Source: GWE2-42-39 sp963668595 (lineage in GTDB: Bacteria > Bacteroidota > Bacteroidia > Bacteroidales > Prolixibacteraceae). From it: 64,000 nt of DNA. The stretch is from assembly GCA_963668595.1 (NCBI GenBank), contig OY764876.1, positions 868,001 through 932,000 of the forward strand, in the 5' to 3' direction. Under the pieces are notes generated by a model. It did not search any database and was not told the DNA's origin. It was given only the letters and a program-made list of their open reading frames with translations. Positions 44,112-53,498 of this stretch are shown piece after piece; position 1 is the first letter of the stretch; every line of letters begins with the position of its first letter. Both the position numbers and the translations under genes were made by a program.

Positions 44112-45386
44112 ATGAGATTTTTAGTTCTATTCATGTTGTTGGCCGTTTGTTCGGCAACTGCACAGGTAAAATATCCGGATTATTTTACGGAAAAAGCACT
44201 TCGTTACGATTTTTTATTGGGCGGAGACGATAAACGGGTAGAGGTATTTCCTCAGCAAATGAAAGAATTGCCTTTGTTTGCAGGCAATCACAATACTCTG
44301 ACTGAAGATTTGAATTACGGTAATTACCGCATTCGTCTGTTTGATGCAGAAAGTAATAAACTGATTTTTTCGAAAGGTTTTTCGCCATTGTTTATGGAGT
44401 GGCAGACTACAGCCGAGGCAAAGACGCAGAATCGCTGTTTTTACCAGTCGGCCATTATGCCTTTCCCTAAAAAACTCGCTCGTATTGAAATTGAACAGCG
44501 CCAGTGGAATGGTGATTTTGTATCGGTTCATTCCGAAGAATTTAATCCCGGGAACTATTTCATTATAAAGGAATCGGAGACCAAATTTAAGAGCCGCGAA
44601 TTAGTGCATTCCGGAGAGCCGTCTCAGTGTGTCGATTTGGTTTTTCTGGCCGAAGGATATACCGAAGCGGAGATGGAAAAGTTTATCGCTGATGCGCAAC
44701 GGATGACTGATTATCTTTTTGCTTCAGAGCCTTTTGTTAAGTACCGGAATAAATTTAATGTACGTGCGGTAATGTCTCCTTCCGAAGAATCGGGAATGGA
44801 TGTTCCGGGCGAATCGATTTATAAAAATACACGGTTCAATTCTACATTTTACACATTCGATACTCCTCGTTATTTGACTACCAGCGATATGAAAAGTGTG
44901 TACGATGCGTTGGATGGAGTGCCGTTTGATCATGTATTTCTTTTGGTTAACAGCGAACGCTATGGGGGTGGTGGCTTCTATAATTTTGTTGGTGTCGGAA
45001 CGGTTGATAATTCACTGTCGGAGAAAGTATTTGTGCATGAATTCGGACACAGTTTTGCCGGTTTGGCTGATGAATATTACAACAGTAGCGTGGCTTACGA
45101 TGATTTTTATAACCTGAAGATTGAGCCATGGGAACCGAATATTACCACACTGGTTGATTTCGATAGCAAATGGAAAAAAATGATTGACGCAAATACTCCT
45201 GTGCCAACGCCGCGCACAAAAGAGAATGATTTGAAAATCGGATTGTTTGAAGGGGGAGGTTATTTAGCAAAAGGAATTTATAGTCCGATGATGAATTGCC
45301 GGATGAAAAGCAATGATGTGGATTATTATTGCCCTGCTTGCCAGGCCGGAATTGTTCGTGTTATCGAATTGCATACACGCAAATAG
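44112..45386 (+). CDS. Secreted M64 (IgA peptidase-like) metalloprotease
   Basis: A 424-residue protein with a signal peptide (1-18, ATAQ). The zinc site is HEFGH (309-313), with FAGLADEYYN immediately after supplying the third ligand region (Asp or Glu). N-terminal 150 residues form the M64 beta-sandwich. The M64 family includes the IgA protease of Clostridium ramosum; in environmental Bacteroidota the substrate is unknown. The end FYSPMMNCRMKSN-type block with NCRMKSNDVDYYCPAC is conserved in the family. Exported to the periplasm or surface. Confidence 0.9.
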   Translation: MRFLVLFMLLAVCSATAQVKYPDYFTEKALRYDFLLGGDDKRVEVFPQQMKELPLFAGNHNTLTEDLNYGNYRIRLFDAESNKLIFSKGFSPLFMEWQTTAEAKTQNRCFYQSAIMPFPKKLARIEIEQRQWNGDFVSVHSEEFNPGNYFIIKESETKFKSRELVHSGEPSQCVDLVFLAEGYTEAEMEKFIADAQRMTDYLFASEPFVKYRNKFNVRAVMSPSEESGMDVPGESIYKNTRFNSTFYTFDTPRYLTTSDMKSVYDALDGVPFDHVFLLVNSERYGGGGFYNFVGVGTVDNSLSEKVFVHEFGHSFAGLADEYYNSSVAYDDFYNLKIEPWEPNITTLVDFDSKWKKMIDANTPVPTPRTKENDLKIGLFEGGGYLAKGIYSPMMNCRMKSNDVDYYCPACQAGIVRVIELHTRK

Positions 45387-45430
45387 CGATATTAAAAATT
45401 TGCAGGGGATTACAATATTCTTTGAATTGA

Positions 45431-45469
45431 CGCCGGAGAAGAACGCAGTTTTCTTTCTCTGGCGTTTTC
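45431..45469 (+). terminator. Terminator of the M64 peptidase gene
   Basis: cgccggagaa pairs with ttctctggcg (one G-U pair), followed by T4 and a T-rich run. Confidence 0.65.
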
Positions 45470-45504
45470 TTTGATTGATTTTAGGCGTTACGAAATTCAT
45501 ATAA

Positions 45505-45535
45505 AAAGAAAAGTCCGGCCTCTGCCGGACTTCTT
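45505..45535 (-). terminator. Terminator of the SulP gene
   Basis: aagtccggc-ctct-gccggactt (45511-45532), perfect 9-bp stem; T-rich on the minus strand side. Confidence 0.75.
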
Positions 45536-45670
45536 TGTAAACCTAAACCAATTAACCTGTTTTGCAGGCTTAATAGAATGCGCAAAAATAGAATAATTTT
45601 CAAGTTTTAGAAAAGAATCGTTTTAAAAAACCGGAAAAAAGCATGGCATAAAAACAATTCTTCTGATCAT

Positions 45671-47332
45671 CTATTTTTGCAATGTTTTTGATTTGGATAT
45701 TGTCAGTAATTCTTTGGCGCGAACCAGTGCCTGATCGAACTTTCCAAAGGTATTTTCTTCCGTCAATTTTATAATTCCTGATTTATCCAGTTCTTTAAGC
45801 ACATCAGCTTGTACTCCCGACAGAACTACTTGTATGCCTGATGCATGTAGTTCTTGTATGGCATATTTCAGGTTTCGGCAACCTGTTGAATCGATAAACG
45901 GAACGTGCCTCATTCGGATGATCAATACTTTTGAACGAAAACCTGTTTGTTTGATTACCTCGCTGTAATGTTTGGCTGAAGCAAAAAAGAATGGGCCGCT
46001 TATTTCGTAAATTTCAATTCCTTTCGGAATGTCCTGATAGTTGTCCAGAACATCGGAATCGGGTTCGGTAGCTGCAATTTTTCCGGCATCGGCCATGCGT
46101 TTCATAAATAGCAACGAGGCCATCACAATACCAATTTCAATGGCCACAGTTAAGTCAACCAATACGGTGAGCAGGAAGGTGGTGAGCAAAATCATGACAT
46201 CGAATGCTGAACCTTTCAGTATGGAAACGAATGATCGCCATTCGCTCATGTTGTAGGAAACAACGATTAATATCCCGGCCAGACACGACATCGGGATTAG
46301 TTTGGCCCATTTGCCGAAGAATACCATGATTAACAGCAGTGTAATCGCATGAATCATTCCTGCCAGCGGTGTACGTGCACCGTTTTTGATGTTGGTGGCT
46401 GTACGTGCAATTGCTCCGGTTGCAGGTATTCCTCCAAACATTGGTGTAACAACGTTTGCAATACCTTGTGCCACTAATTCAGTATTGGAACGGTGATTGC
46501 TCCCAATCATCCCGTCGGCAACAATGGCCGAAAGCAGCGATTCAATTGCACCAAGCATAGCAATGGTAAATGCAGGAGCAATGTATTGACCAATGTTTGC
46601 CAATTCGATTTGAGGGAAAGCAAATTCAAATTTTCCGGAAATCTCGCCGAAAAGCGTTTCAATGGTAGTTACCTCAATACCTGTGAGCTGCACTACCACC
46701 GTTACTAAAATAATGGCAATGAACGATCCCGGAATTTTATTGGTTATTTTTTTAGAAAAAACACTAATCAGTATCGTTACTACGGTAATAATAACTGTGT
46801 AAATATTTACGGAATGAATATTACTGAAATAGGCTCCCCATTTGGGAATAAATGCAGATGGCAGTTCGCTTATTTGCAGTCCGAGTGCATCTTTTATTTG
46901 TGTTGAAAAAATAATGAGTGCAATACCACTTGTAAACCCTACAATAAGCGGGTGGGGGATAAATTTAAGCAAAGCTCCCAGTTTCAATAAACCAAAGCCG
47001 ATAAGGATGAATCCGGCAAGCATGGTTGAAATGATAAGCCCGTTGATTCCGTATTGCTGAACAATACCAAATACGATAACAATGAATGCGCCGGTAGGGC
47101 CTCCAATTTGCACTCGGCTTCCTCCCAAAAATGAAATAAGAAAACCGGCAATAATTGCTGTTACTAAACCCTTCTCGGGTGAAACCCCCGATGCTACGGC
47201 AAACGCAATTGCCAGAGGCAAGGCTACAATGCCTACAATAATTCCGGCAAATACTTCTTTGGTGATTTGTTGTTTCGAAATTCCTTCCTTGAGAATGGAA
47301 AAGAATTTTGGTTTGAAAACTTCCTGTTGCAT
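45671..47332 (-). CDS. SulP-family anion transporter with STAS domain
   Basis: A 553-residue transporter from ATG 47332 (MQQEVFKPKFF); the longer frame begins at a TTG inside the -7 element. The membrane part has the SulP motif AGIIVGIVALPLAIAFAVASG and later PATGAIARTATNIKNGARTPLAG. The C-terminal STAS domain (about 435-540) contains IRMRHVPFIDSTGCRNL, typical of anti-sigma-antagonist folds. Substrate may be sulfate, bicarbonate or a dicarboxylate. A NhaD-type Na+/H+ antiporter lies next upstream; SulP bicarbonate porters are often Na+-coupled, so a link to ion balance is possible. Confidence 0.9.
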   Translation of the reverse strand: MQQEVFKPKFFSILKEGISKQQITKEVFAGIIVGIVALPLAIAFAVASGVSPEKGLVTAIIAGFLISFLGGSRVQIGGPTGAFIVIVFGIVQQYGINGLIISTMLAGFILIGFGLLKLGALLKFIPHPLIVGFTSGIALIIFSTQIKDALGLQISELPSAFIPKWGAYFSNIHSVNIYTVIITVVTILISVFSKKITNKIPGSFIAIILVTVVVQLTGIEVTTIETLFGEISGKFEFAFPQIELANIGQYIAPAFTIAMLGAIESLLSAIVADGMIGSNHRSNTELVAQGIANVVTPMFGGIPATGAIARTATNIKNGARTPLAGMIHAITLLLIMVFFGKWAKLIPMSCLAGILIVVSYNMSEWRSFVSILKGSAFDVMILLTTFLLTVLVDLTVAIEIGIVMASLLFMKRMADAGKIAATEPDSDVLDNYQDIPKGIEIYEISGPFFFASAKHYSEVIKQTGFRSKVLIIRMRHVPFIDSTGCRNLKYAIQELHASGIQVVLSGVQADVLKELDKSGIIKLTEENTFGKFDQALVRAKELLTISKSKTLQK

Positions 47333-47353
47333 TTTTTCTAAAATTTGAAGCTG

Positions 47354-47361
47354 CAAAGGTA
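47354..47361 (-). promoter_or_regulatory. -7 element (TACCTTTG) of the SulP gene
   Basis: Exact TAnnTTTG match on the minus strand, 22 bp before the ATG at 47332. No clear -33 TTG. Confidence 0.6.
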
Positions 47362-47468
47362 GAGCTAAACCTGTGTCGTTGTCCTCTTGCTGTTAAAAAA
47401 TAGAAAGAAGATTAAATGAACGTAATGAGAAAACGTTTTTGAGATATGTGATTTTATCTGCGAAATAC

Positions 47469-47498
47469 TGAAAAACCCCGTCAATGCGAGGTTTTTCA
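47469..47498 (-). terminator. Terminator of the nhaD-like gene
   Basis: tgaaaaacc(c)cg pairs with cg(a)ggtttttca around a 6-base loop, downstream of the stop at 47519. Confidence 0.75.
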
Positions 47499-47518
47499 GT
47501 ATAAATGATGAATGTAAA

Positions 47519-48898
47519 TTAAAGTCCGAAAAAAAGAAAATATACCAGTGCCCCAGATAAATAGCCGACTAATGCAAGCCATGATATCTTCTTCATATAC
47601 CAAATGAAGTCAATTTTTTCGAGTCCCATTGCGGCAACACCGGCAGCAGAGCCAATAATAAGCATGCTACCCCCGGTTCCGGCAGTGTAGGCCAGAAATT
47701 CCCAGAATAAACCATCTTGTGTAAAGTTGGCCAGGTAACCAGTGGCTCCGGTTTCTGCAATCGGGTACATCCCCATTGCTCCGGCAACCAAGGGTACATT
47801 ATCAACCACAGATGATAGTGCACCAATTGCCAGGTCAATCAAATAAATATTGTGAAGTTTTTCATCGAGCAATTTTGATAATAAACTTAATTGTCCGGCA
47901 GATTGCAATGCCGCTACAGCCGAAAGTATTCCGAGGAAAAATAATACTGTTGGAACATCAACGCGGCGCAGAATAGCTACCACTTTTAATCTTTTCTTGA
48001 TAGCAACTGGTTTGTTGCGGTGCATTATTTCGGAAATAACCCATAAAACACCCAGAGAAAGAAGCATTCCCATGTATGGAGGTAAATGGGTGAGTGTTTT
48101 GAATACAGGAACAAATAATAATCCGGATATACCGAGTATAAGCATCAGCATGCGTTCGCGTGAGCTGGTTATTTCTTCTTCATTTTCGTTTACGGCAGGT
48201 CGTGTTACTGTTCCTTTCATTGTGAAAGACAGAATGATTACCGGAACGACAAGGCATACAAAACTTGGTAAAAATACTCCTTCAATAATGCGGAGTGTTG
48301 TCACTTGTCCTCCAATCCACAACATGATTGTCGTTACATCACCAATTGGCGACCAGGCTCCACCTGCATTGGCGGCCAGAACAACCATACTGGCAAATAG
48401 CCATCGGGTTGGTTTGTCGTCAATTAATTTACGGAGTAACGCAACCATCACAATTGTTGTTGTCAGGTTGTCGAGCAGAGCTGACATGAAGAATGTTAGT
48501 AAACTAACCACCCATAAAAGTTTTACTTTGTTGGTGGTTTTAATTCGGTCAGTAATCACTTTAAATCCTTCGTGTTGGTCAACAACCTCAACGATAGTCA
48601 TTGCTCCAAGCAAGAAAAACAAGATTTCGCCAATTTCTCCGATGTGGTGAATGATTTCTGATTCAACAATGAACTCCTGTATGGCATGAATACCATGAGC
48701 ATCGGGGTGAGCTGCAGAAAACTTTAGCCACGATTGGCTGAGACCCATACTCAGAATGTCTTCTGCTCCAATAATATAAGCAACCCAGCACAAAGTGCCA
48801 ATAATTAGTGCCGAGGCTGCTTTATCCACTTTCAGTGGATGTTCCAGTGCAATGGCTACATAACCCAGCACAAAGATGACGACCATTAGAATAAACAT
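47519..48898 (-). CDS. NhaD-type Na+/H+ antiporter
   Basis: A 459-residue protein from ATG 48898 (MFILMVVIFVLGY); the longer frame starts at a TTG inside a -7 element (TATATTTG at 48926-48933). About 12 membrane spans of the ion transporter (IT) superfamily. Blocks HIGEIGEILFFLLGAMTIVEVVDQHEGF, SALLDNLTTTIVMVALLRK and NAGGAWSPIGDVTTIMLWIGG are those of NhaD, where the DNLTT and GDVTT parts bind sodium. Exports Na+ (or Li+) in exchange for protons, suited to saline or alkaline habitats. Confidence 0.92.
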   Translation of the reverse strand: MFILMVVIFVLGYVAIALEHPLKVDKAASALIIGTLCWVAYIIGAEDILSMGLSQSWLKFSAAHPDAHGIHAIQEFIVESEIIHHIGEIGEILFFLLGAMTIVEVVDQHEGFKVITDRIKTTNKVKLLWVVSLLTFFMSALLDNLTTTIVMVALLRKLIDDKPTRWLFASMVVLAANAGGAWSPIGDVTTIMLWIGGQVTTLRIIEGVFLPSFVCLVVPVIILSFTMKGTVTRPAVNENEEEITSSRERMLMLILGISGLLFVPVFKTLTHLPPYMGMLLSLGVLWVISEIMHRNKPVAIKKRLKVVAILRRVDVPTVLFFLGILSAVAALQSAGQLSLLSKLLDEKLHNIYLIDLAIGALSSVVDNVPLVAGAMGMYPIAETGATGYLANFTQDGLFWEFLAYTAGTGGSMLIIGSAAGVAAMGLEKIDFIWYMKKISWLALVGYLSGALVYFLFFGL

Positions 48899-48925
48899 AG
48901 TTTGTTGTTTTGAGAGTTTGATTTT

Positions 48926-48933
48926 CAAATATA
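48926..48933 (-). promoter_or_regulatory. -7 element (TATATTTG) of the nhaD-like gene
   Basis: Exact TAnnTTTG match on the minus strand, 28 bp before the ATG at 48898. Confidence 0.6.
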
Positions 48934-49141
48934 GGAAATATCATTTAGGATGGTTAATGATATGTGAAAATCTTACATTATCAGGAAATGCTGTCAGTTC
49001 ATGCTTCTGGAAAATCATCTTTCAGAATTGCATTTATTTTTTGACTGTTGTCCTTGATTTTTCTTTATGGTTTTTATTAATTTTTAGCTTTATTGAAAAA
49101 ATGATTATCCGATTTATGGTTGAGCCGTTCTTTGATGGGGT

Positions 49142-49444
49142 TCAATCAGAACACTTCTTTTTATTCCGAATGAAATAGACAATATTCAGAAAGAAAAAAA
49201 TGGCTACCAAAATTAACGATGCCAGTACTATCAATGCTGTTGTGGTCAAATTGAAATTACCTGACACAAAAATTGCTGTCGGACCATCAGCTTCTCCAAT
49301 TACACCCACCGAAGCAGCAGAAGCTGATACCGATTCTTGAAGATACTGGATAAAGGCAGAATAGTTTACCGCTCCGGTTATTCCAATAAGTAAAGTCAAG
49401 ATAAGCCCTGCAATATTGGTAGCTAGTAATACTCTTCGTTTCAT
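49142..49444 (-). CDS. Small membrane protein with a GxxGEADGPTAIFV loop (sodium-pump decarboxylase beta-like motif)
   Basis: A 100-residue protein: membrane span about 10-30, an external or periplasmic loop with GVIGEADGPTAIFVSG (47-62), a second span about 68-92, and a basic tail. The IG-ADGPT-IFV sequence is a conserved element of the beta subunit of Na+-translocating oxaloacetate/methylmalonyl-CoA decarboxylases (usually GIIGGADGPTAIFV), but here it sits in a stand-alone two-span protein. It follows the lipoprotein operon by 21 bp on the same strand. Function unknown; a small subunit or an ion-related accessory is possible. Confidence 0.6.
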   Translation of the reverse strand: MKRRVLLATNIAGLILTLLIGITGAVNYSAFIQYLQESVSASAASVGVIGEADGPTAIFVSGNFNLTTTALIVLASLILVAIFFFLNIVYFIRNKKKCSD

Positions 49445-49465
49445 ATTGGTTGTGAAAATTGCCTG

Positions 49466-50554
49466 TTACCAAACTGGTTCTGCATAAATCTCGTATATCG
49501 TGTATTTAGCAGCCTCATCGTATTTCTTTACCAGAGCAATTCTTGATTTTTGTGTTATCCAGATATATTCAGCAGTTGAACCTTCTTCTTTATTTTTAAA
49601 CATCGTGCTATAAACTTCTGAAAGCGAATTATCCCCATTGCTGCTATACGTTGGTACGCCATACAACGAGTTGATGTAATCAAGAAGCACTTGCCTGCTT
49701 TGCTGTGCAAAAGCAGCCTCATTGTCATTATTGCTACGGAACAAAAACAGGGAAAGCGAAGGTGCGCCATCGTTAACAACTGAATAAGTGGCGAACTCAT
49801 ATCCTTTCGAAAAAACGCTATGATACCCTGTACTGGTCTTACTTGTACTAAGCACGTCTTTCCAGTTAAAGCCAATGAAATCTCTGTCGTTTTTAATATT
49901 TACCGAAACGGTGTCGCTGGTTATAACCTTGTTATTTTTGTACCCAAGTAAAACGGTTTTGTATTCGGCCGGTAAAAAGAAACAGTTTGACCACTTCCAT
50001 GTAAAATGAGTGCTATTTCCGGAATTTTCAAGAATCTTATATCGTTGGTTCGTGTTCGTACAAACCCAAACAAGAGAATCGTATGCTTCGGTTAAATCCA
50101 ACAATGTGAAATCTTTTTCTGAATACGAAAAGAGGTTGAATTCCATTAAATCGAATATATTTCCCTCTTTTTCTTTTACATTCATTTTGACTCTCAACTG
50201 ACTTTTAATTTCCACCTTCAGCGAATAAGAATTATTCCGTCCGTCACTTATCGTAACCACAACGTTTCCGGGAGCAAGAGGCGTGAGTGTCAGATATCCA
50301 TCCATTCTACTGATGCCCAGTTTGGTTTCGTCGGAGTTGTTGATAGAATAAGTTCCGTCGCCCCCGAAAATAACCAATTCCTTTTTGGTTTCGTCCGGGA
50401 AATTAATCGTAAGCTGATTGTTGGTTACAGGATTCGGCTTATCGTTGAAGACAGCGTATTGCAATTCGATGGGGTGATAGCTATCATCGTCGTCTTTTTC
50501 ACAGCCGGCAAAGACAATAAAAAGAAATAAAAGGGATAGTAATTTTGTTTTCAT
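49466..50554 (-). CDS. Predicted surface lipoprotein, unknown function (operon gene 5)
   Basis: A 362-residue lipoprotein: lipobox VFAGC (Cys18) followed by EKDDDD, matching the acidic surface-export signal of Bacteroidota lipoproteins. Residues 30-115 look like an Ig/BIG-type beta sandwich (LTPLAPGNVVVTISDGRNNSYSLKVEI). The remainder is mixed with several aromatic strands (WVCTNTNQRYKI, FTWKWSNCFFLP) and no known enzyme motif. Last large gene of the five-lipoprotein operon, 73 bp after the previous one. Confidence 0.7.
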   Translation of the reverse strand: MKTKLLSLLFLFIVFAGCEKDDDDSYHPIELQYAVFNDKPNPVTNNQLTINFPDETKKELVIFGGDGTYSINNSDETKLGISRMDGYLTLTPLAPGNVVVTISDGRNNSYSLKVEIKSQLRVKMNVKEKEGNIFDLMEFNLFSYSEKDFTLLDLTEAYDSLVWVCTNTNQRYKILENSGNSTHFTWKWSNCFFLPAEYKTVLLGYKNNKVITSDTVSVNIKNDRDFIGFNWKDVLSTSKTSTGYHSVFSKGYEFATYSVVNDGAPSLSLFLFRSNNDNEAAFAQQSRQVLLDYINSLYGVPTYSSNGDNSLSEVYSTMFKNKEEGSTAEYIWITQKSRIALVKKYDEAAKYTIYEIYAEPVW

Positions 50555-50627
50555 GGTTTTCTGTTTTCTTTTTTTTATCTAAAGAGTCTGCCCCAAATTT
50601 AAATCGGGGCAGTGTCACAAATCAGTA

Positions 50628-51464
50628 TTAGTTTAGTACACCTGTCGGAATTTCAATTTGCTCAAATTTACCGTCAAGGGTATAGTTTGAGTTAACTCCC
50701 TTCATTGTGATGGCTTCTCCCCGCAGACTGTCGGGATAAGCTTTTGCAATGGTTTCCCAACCGAGGTTTAGGGCTTCATCCAACCGGTGCCGCAAGAATT
50801 CGCTACTTTGGGTAATTTCAAATTTATGAGGAGTTGAAACAGCAGAAGCATCATCAGTTAATTGTCCGTTTTCACCTTCTTTATATGTCAATGTCAGGTA
50901 TGGCTTGCCGTTTTCCATTGTAAGAGAATAATTACCTTTTCCCTGTATTCTTATGCCATTGCTTGTTATCGAGTTTCCCCCTTTATTGTCAGCAAAATAC
51001 ACGTCCCGTGCCTGATTATTGATGAGAAATACAAAAGACGTTTTGCTGAAAACAGGATGTTCATTTTCCATAATCTTAGAAGTCGCATCATCCCAGTAAA
51101 GTGTAGACACCCTAAGAACCTCGTAGTTGTCGGTTACTTTAATTGACAAATTTGCTGTTTCTCCGGTTCGGTTATCTGTAACGATGAGTGTTGATTCTCC
51201 TGTTAGTAAACCCCGAAGCAGGATCATCCCTTCAGGGGCTGACCAACCGTCCTCTTCCGAGGCCGAAAGTAAGTAAGGATTTTCTACTTGGAGAGAATAA
51301 TCGCCGGAACCTGTTTGGGGGCCAATATAACGGGTACCATGCATCGGAACTTCATAGTAAGTGTTGTAGAAACTTAACGGTTCGGGGGCATCATCACTGC
51401 ACGCCCCTATAAAAAGGGTTATAAATGTTAGAAATAATAGCTTAAATACGTTTTTTGTTTTCAT
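50628..51464 (-). CDS. Predicted surface lipoprotein with Ig-like repeat (operon gene 4)
   Basis: About 278 residues from ATG 51464 (MKTKNVFKLL), chosen because its context (gccATGaaaac) matches the sister genes; a GTG at 51494 would overlap the previous stop. Lipobox FIGAC (Cys22) then SDDAPEP. The first 90 residues form an Ig-like domain ending GLLTGESTLIVTDNRTGETANLSIKV. The C-terminal part is alpha/beta mixed, containing LTMENGKPYLTLTYKEGENG. Same architecture as the other four lipoproteins, unknown function. Confidence 0.7.
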   Translation of the reverse strand: MKTKNVFKLLFLTFITLFIGACSDDAPEPLSFYNTYYEVPMHGTRYIGPQTGSGDYSLQVENPYLLSASEEDGWSAPEGMILLRGLLTGESTLIVTDNRTGETANLSIKVTDNYEVLRVSTLYWDDATSKIMENEHPVFSKTSFVFLINNQARDVYFADNKGGNSITSNGIRIQGKGNYSLTMENGKPYLTLTYKEGENGQLTDDASAVSTPHKFEITQSSEFLRHRLDEALNLGWETIAKAYPDSLRGEAITMKGVNSNYTLDGKFEQIEIPTGVLN

Positions 51465-51490
51465 GGCTTCTGATTTATTATTCGATTTCT

Positions 51491-52465
51491 TCACTGATTT
51501 AAATTGTCCATTTTAAAAGCTTTATTGTCTTTTGCATACTGTCCCTGGCAAAATATGGGATATCCGTATGTATCTTTATTCGGAAATGGGTTGTTTACAA
51601 ATTCTTTTAGATCATCAAAAGACGATTTTATTATCGCTTCCTGACTCACATCCGAAACCGTTAATAATATGATTTGAGATTTGTGTAGAATATTTTGGTA
51701 ATAATCATCTACTTTAAAAGCCTTCAAAACATCCTGATAAGAATGTTCGCTTGCTATTATAAAATAAGCAGTAGCACCATAAGTCAAAGTTCGTACGTAA
51801 ACTAATTCACTTAAATTAGATGGGGTATCAATAAATAAGCCAGTGGGTGGAACATCCATTGAAACCGTGAATCCTTTAAGCACAATTTCCCCAACCGATA
51901 AGCTTTTTACATTTTTCATCTCAATTTCTTGTTTAGCTATTCGCTCAAAAGTGTTGCCGAAATCTTTGTTTTCAGAAAAACAGCTATCCAGATTATCCAA
52001 TGAATTTAGCTTTGCAAGTTTGGCTATATAAGGTCTTGTTGGCGGAGTATAGCTTTTATATTCCTCGGAGCTCATAGCTCCCTTCAACTTTTTCAGGTAG
52101 TCAGTCCCTTTTACTTCTTCCATGCTTGTGGTATAAGATGTCGGAAAATTGAAAGTTAGGTCAACAGGTTTCTTGTTGCCTTTAACTTCTCCATCAAAAG
52201 AACTGGCAAAGGCATTTTTCGGGAAGGTGGCACCGACATAAATATACGGTGGATTAGCAACAAGCGGCCATCCTTGTATGCCGATATACCTTGTTCCAAT
52301 AAAAATATCTGTGTTTTCGGCACTGTTATCAATAAAATTGTCCCATTGAAGAGAAAAATTCTCTGGTTTTGGAGGCAAAGTATTCTCAATTTCATCTTTG
52401 CCGCAACTGCTCATCATAGATAGTAGGACAATACACACCAAAATACTTTCAATTTGCGTTTTCAT
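51491..52465 (-). CDS. Predicted surface lipoprotein, unknown function (operon gene 3)
   Basis: A 324-residue lipoprotein, lipobox MMSSC (Cys21) then GKDEIEN. Mid-part contains YTSMEEVKGTDYLKKLKGAM and a helical DVLKAFKVDDYYQNIL, reminiscent of the MACPF/thiol-activated-cytolysin-type or thiol-reactive bacteroid proteins where GTSMEEV-like words occur near the N-terminus, but the match is too weak to name it. No catalytic motif. Gap of 13 bp to the previous gene. Confidence 0.65.
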   Translation of the reverse strand: MKTQIESILVCIVLLSMMSSCGKDEIENTLPPKPENFSLQWDNFIDNSAENTDIFIGTRYIGIQGWPLVANPPYIYVGATFPKNAFASSFDGEVKGNKKPVDLTFNFPTSYTTSMEEVKGTDYLKKLKGAMSSEEYKSYTPPTRPYIAKLAKLNSLDNLDSCFSENKDFGNTFERIAKQEIEMKNVKSLSVGEIVLKGFTVSMDVPPTGLFIDTPSNLSELVYVRTLTYGATAYFIIASEHSYQDVLKAFKVDDYYQNILHKSQIILLTVSDVSQEAIIKSSFDDLKEFVNNPFPNKDTYGYPIFCQGQYAKDNKAFKMDNLNQ

Positions 52466-52478
52466 GGTATTTAATTTT

Positions 52479-53468
52479 CTAGTCTGTTTTCCTGACTGAT
52501 TTGACTAACGCTTGTTCTTGATCGTACAACCCATAGGCATACATCGAAGAAGAAAGACTGGTAGAAAGCTCGTCCAATTCTTTGGAAACAACCCTGATTT
52601 GTTTTCCTCCATTAAAATTTTCTTTGAATTCGAACCAGTATTTTCCCCTGTCTGATGTTGATAAATTGTCATTTGACAAGGTATGAAAAGTGGTAACCAC
52701 AGCTTTATGTCCTTCGCTTGTAAGCAACGATACATCTTGTTGCCCCGAAAAGAGGAACAATTTGTTCTCTTCGGTTTCTTTGGACGAAAGTGTTTTCCCT
52801 GTTGCAATAAAAAATACCGAAGGAATTTTATCTAGCCCTACTGTTAAGTGGTAACCCGAACTGTTTGGAACTTTATCTGCATCAACAAATTCAAAAATAA
52901 GGTCGGTGGTCATCTTTTTCAAATCCAACGACACGGGTTTATTTGCCCCATCACTTGCCGAAACCTCAAATCCAGCAGTTGCATAATGAACGTAATCGTT
53001 GGGTATTTGCATCACTGCCTTGTCGTAATTTTTGGTCAAAGACTTAAAAAATGTCAGAACATCAGAGCCAGTAACCGCGAAATCTTTAAACGCTACAAAC
53101 GTGATGTAATATTTTCCTTCCGGTAAGGAGTCCGTCACTACAGCAATGTTATCTGTGGTAATATTTTTCACGAAAGAAGCATTCATCTTATTAAGTTTTA
53201 AATATTGTCCGTCACTCTCCCGGTGAATTGCATAAACCAAAGTGTTTACATCAGCTACTCCGTAATCAACGTCGACCAAAACCTGATTAGTTTTTGTATC
53301 CGTTACTTTATAATTATAGTTCAACGTAACATTAAATTTTGTTTCGTGAGAAGTAACCGGAAGTAGCGGAGGCTCCGGTTCAGGAGTATCATCATCTTTG
53401 CTGCACGAAACGATAGTAATCGAGAAAAACAGAAAGAAAATTGCTTTAAATAAGTAAGTTGAATTCAT
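52479..53468 (-). CDS. Predicted surface lipoprotein, unknown function (operon gene 2)
   Basis: A 329-residue lipoprotein, lipobox TIVSC (Cys22) then SKDDDTPEPEPPLLP, an acidic and Pro-rich linker typical of surface exposed proteins. Residues 45-150 are a beta-rich domain (FNVTLNYNYKVTDTKTNQVLVDVDYGVAD ... EGKYYITFVAFKDFAV), similar in texture to FimB/Mfa2-type anchor or fimbrillin-like domains of Bacteroidales, but not diagnostic. A second beta domain follows. Confidence 0.7.
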   Translation of the reverse strand: MNSTYLFKAIFFLFFSITIVSCSKDDDTPEPEPPLLPVTSHETKFNVTLNYNYKVTDTKTNQVLVDVDYGVADVNTLVYAIHRESDGQYLKLNKMNASFVKNITTDNIAVVTDSLPEGKYYITFVAFKDFAVTGSDVLTFFKSLTKNYDKAVMQIPNDYVHYATAGFEVSASDGANKPVSLDLKKMTTDLIFEFVDADKVPNSSGYHLTVGLDKIPSVFFIATGKTLSSKETEENKLFLFSGQQDVSLLTSEGHKAVVTTFHTLSNDNLSTSDRGKYWFEFKENFNGGKQIRVVSKELDELSTSLSSSMYAYGLYDQEQALVKSVRKTD

Positions 53469-53498
53469 GGCTTTTGAAATAAAGAACAGGTTTGACTG

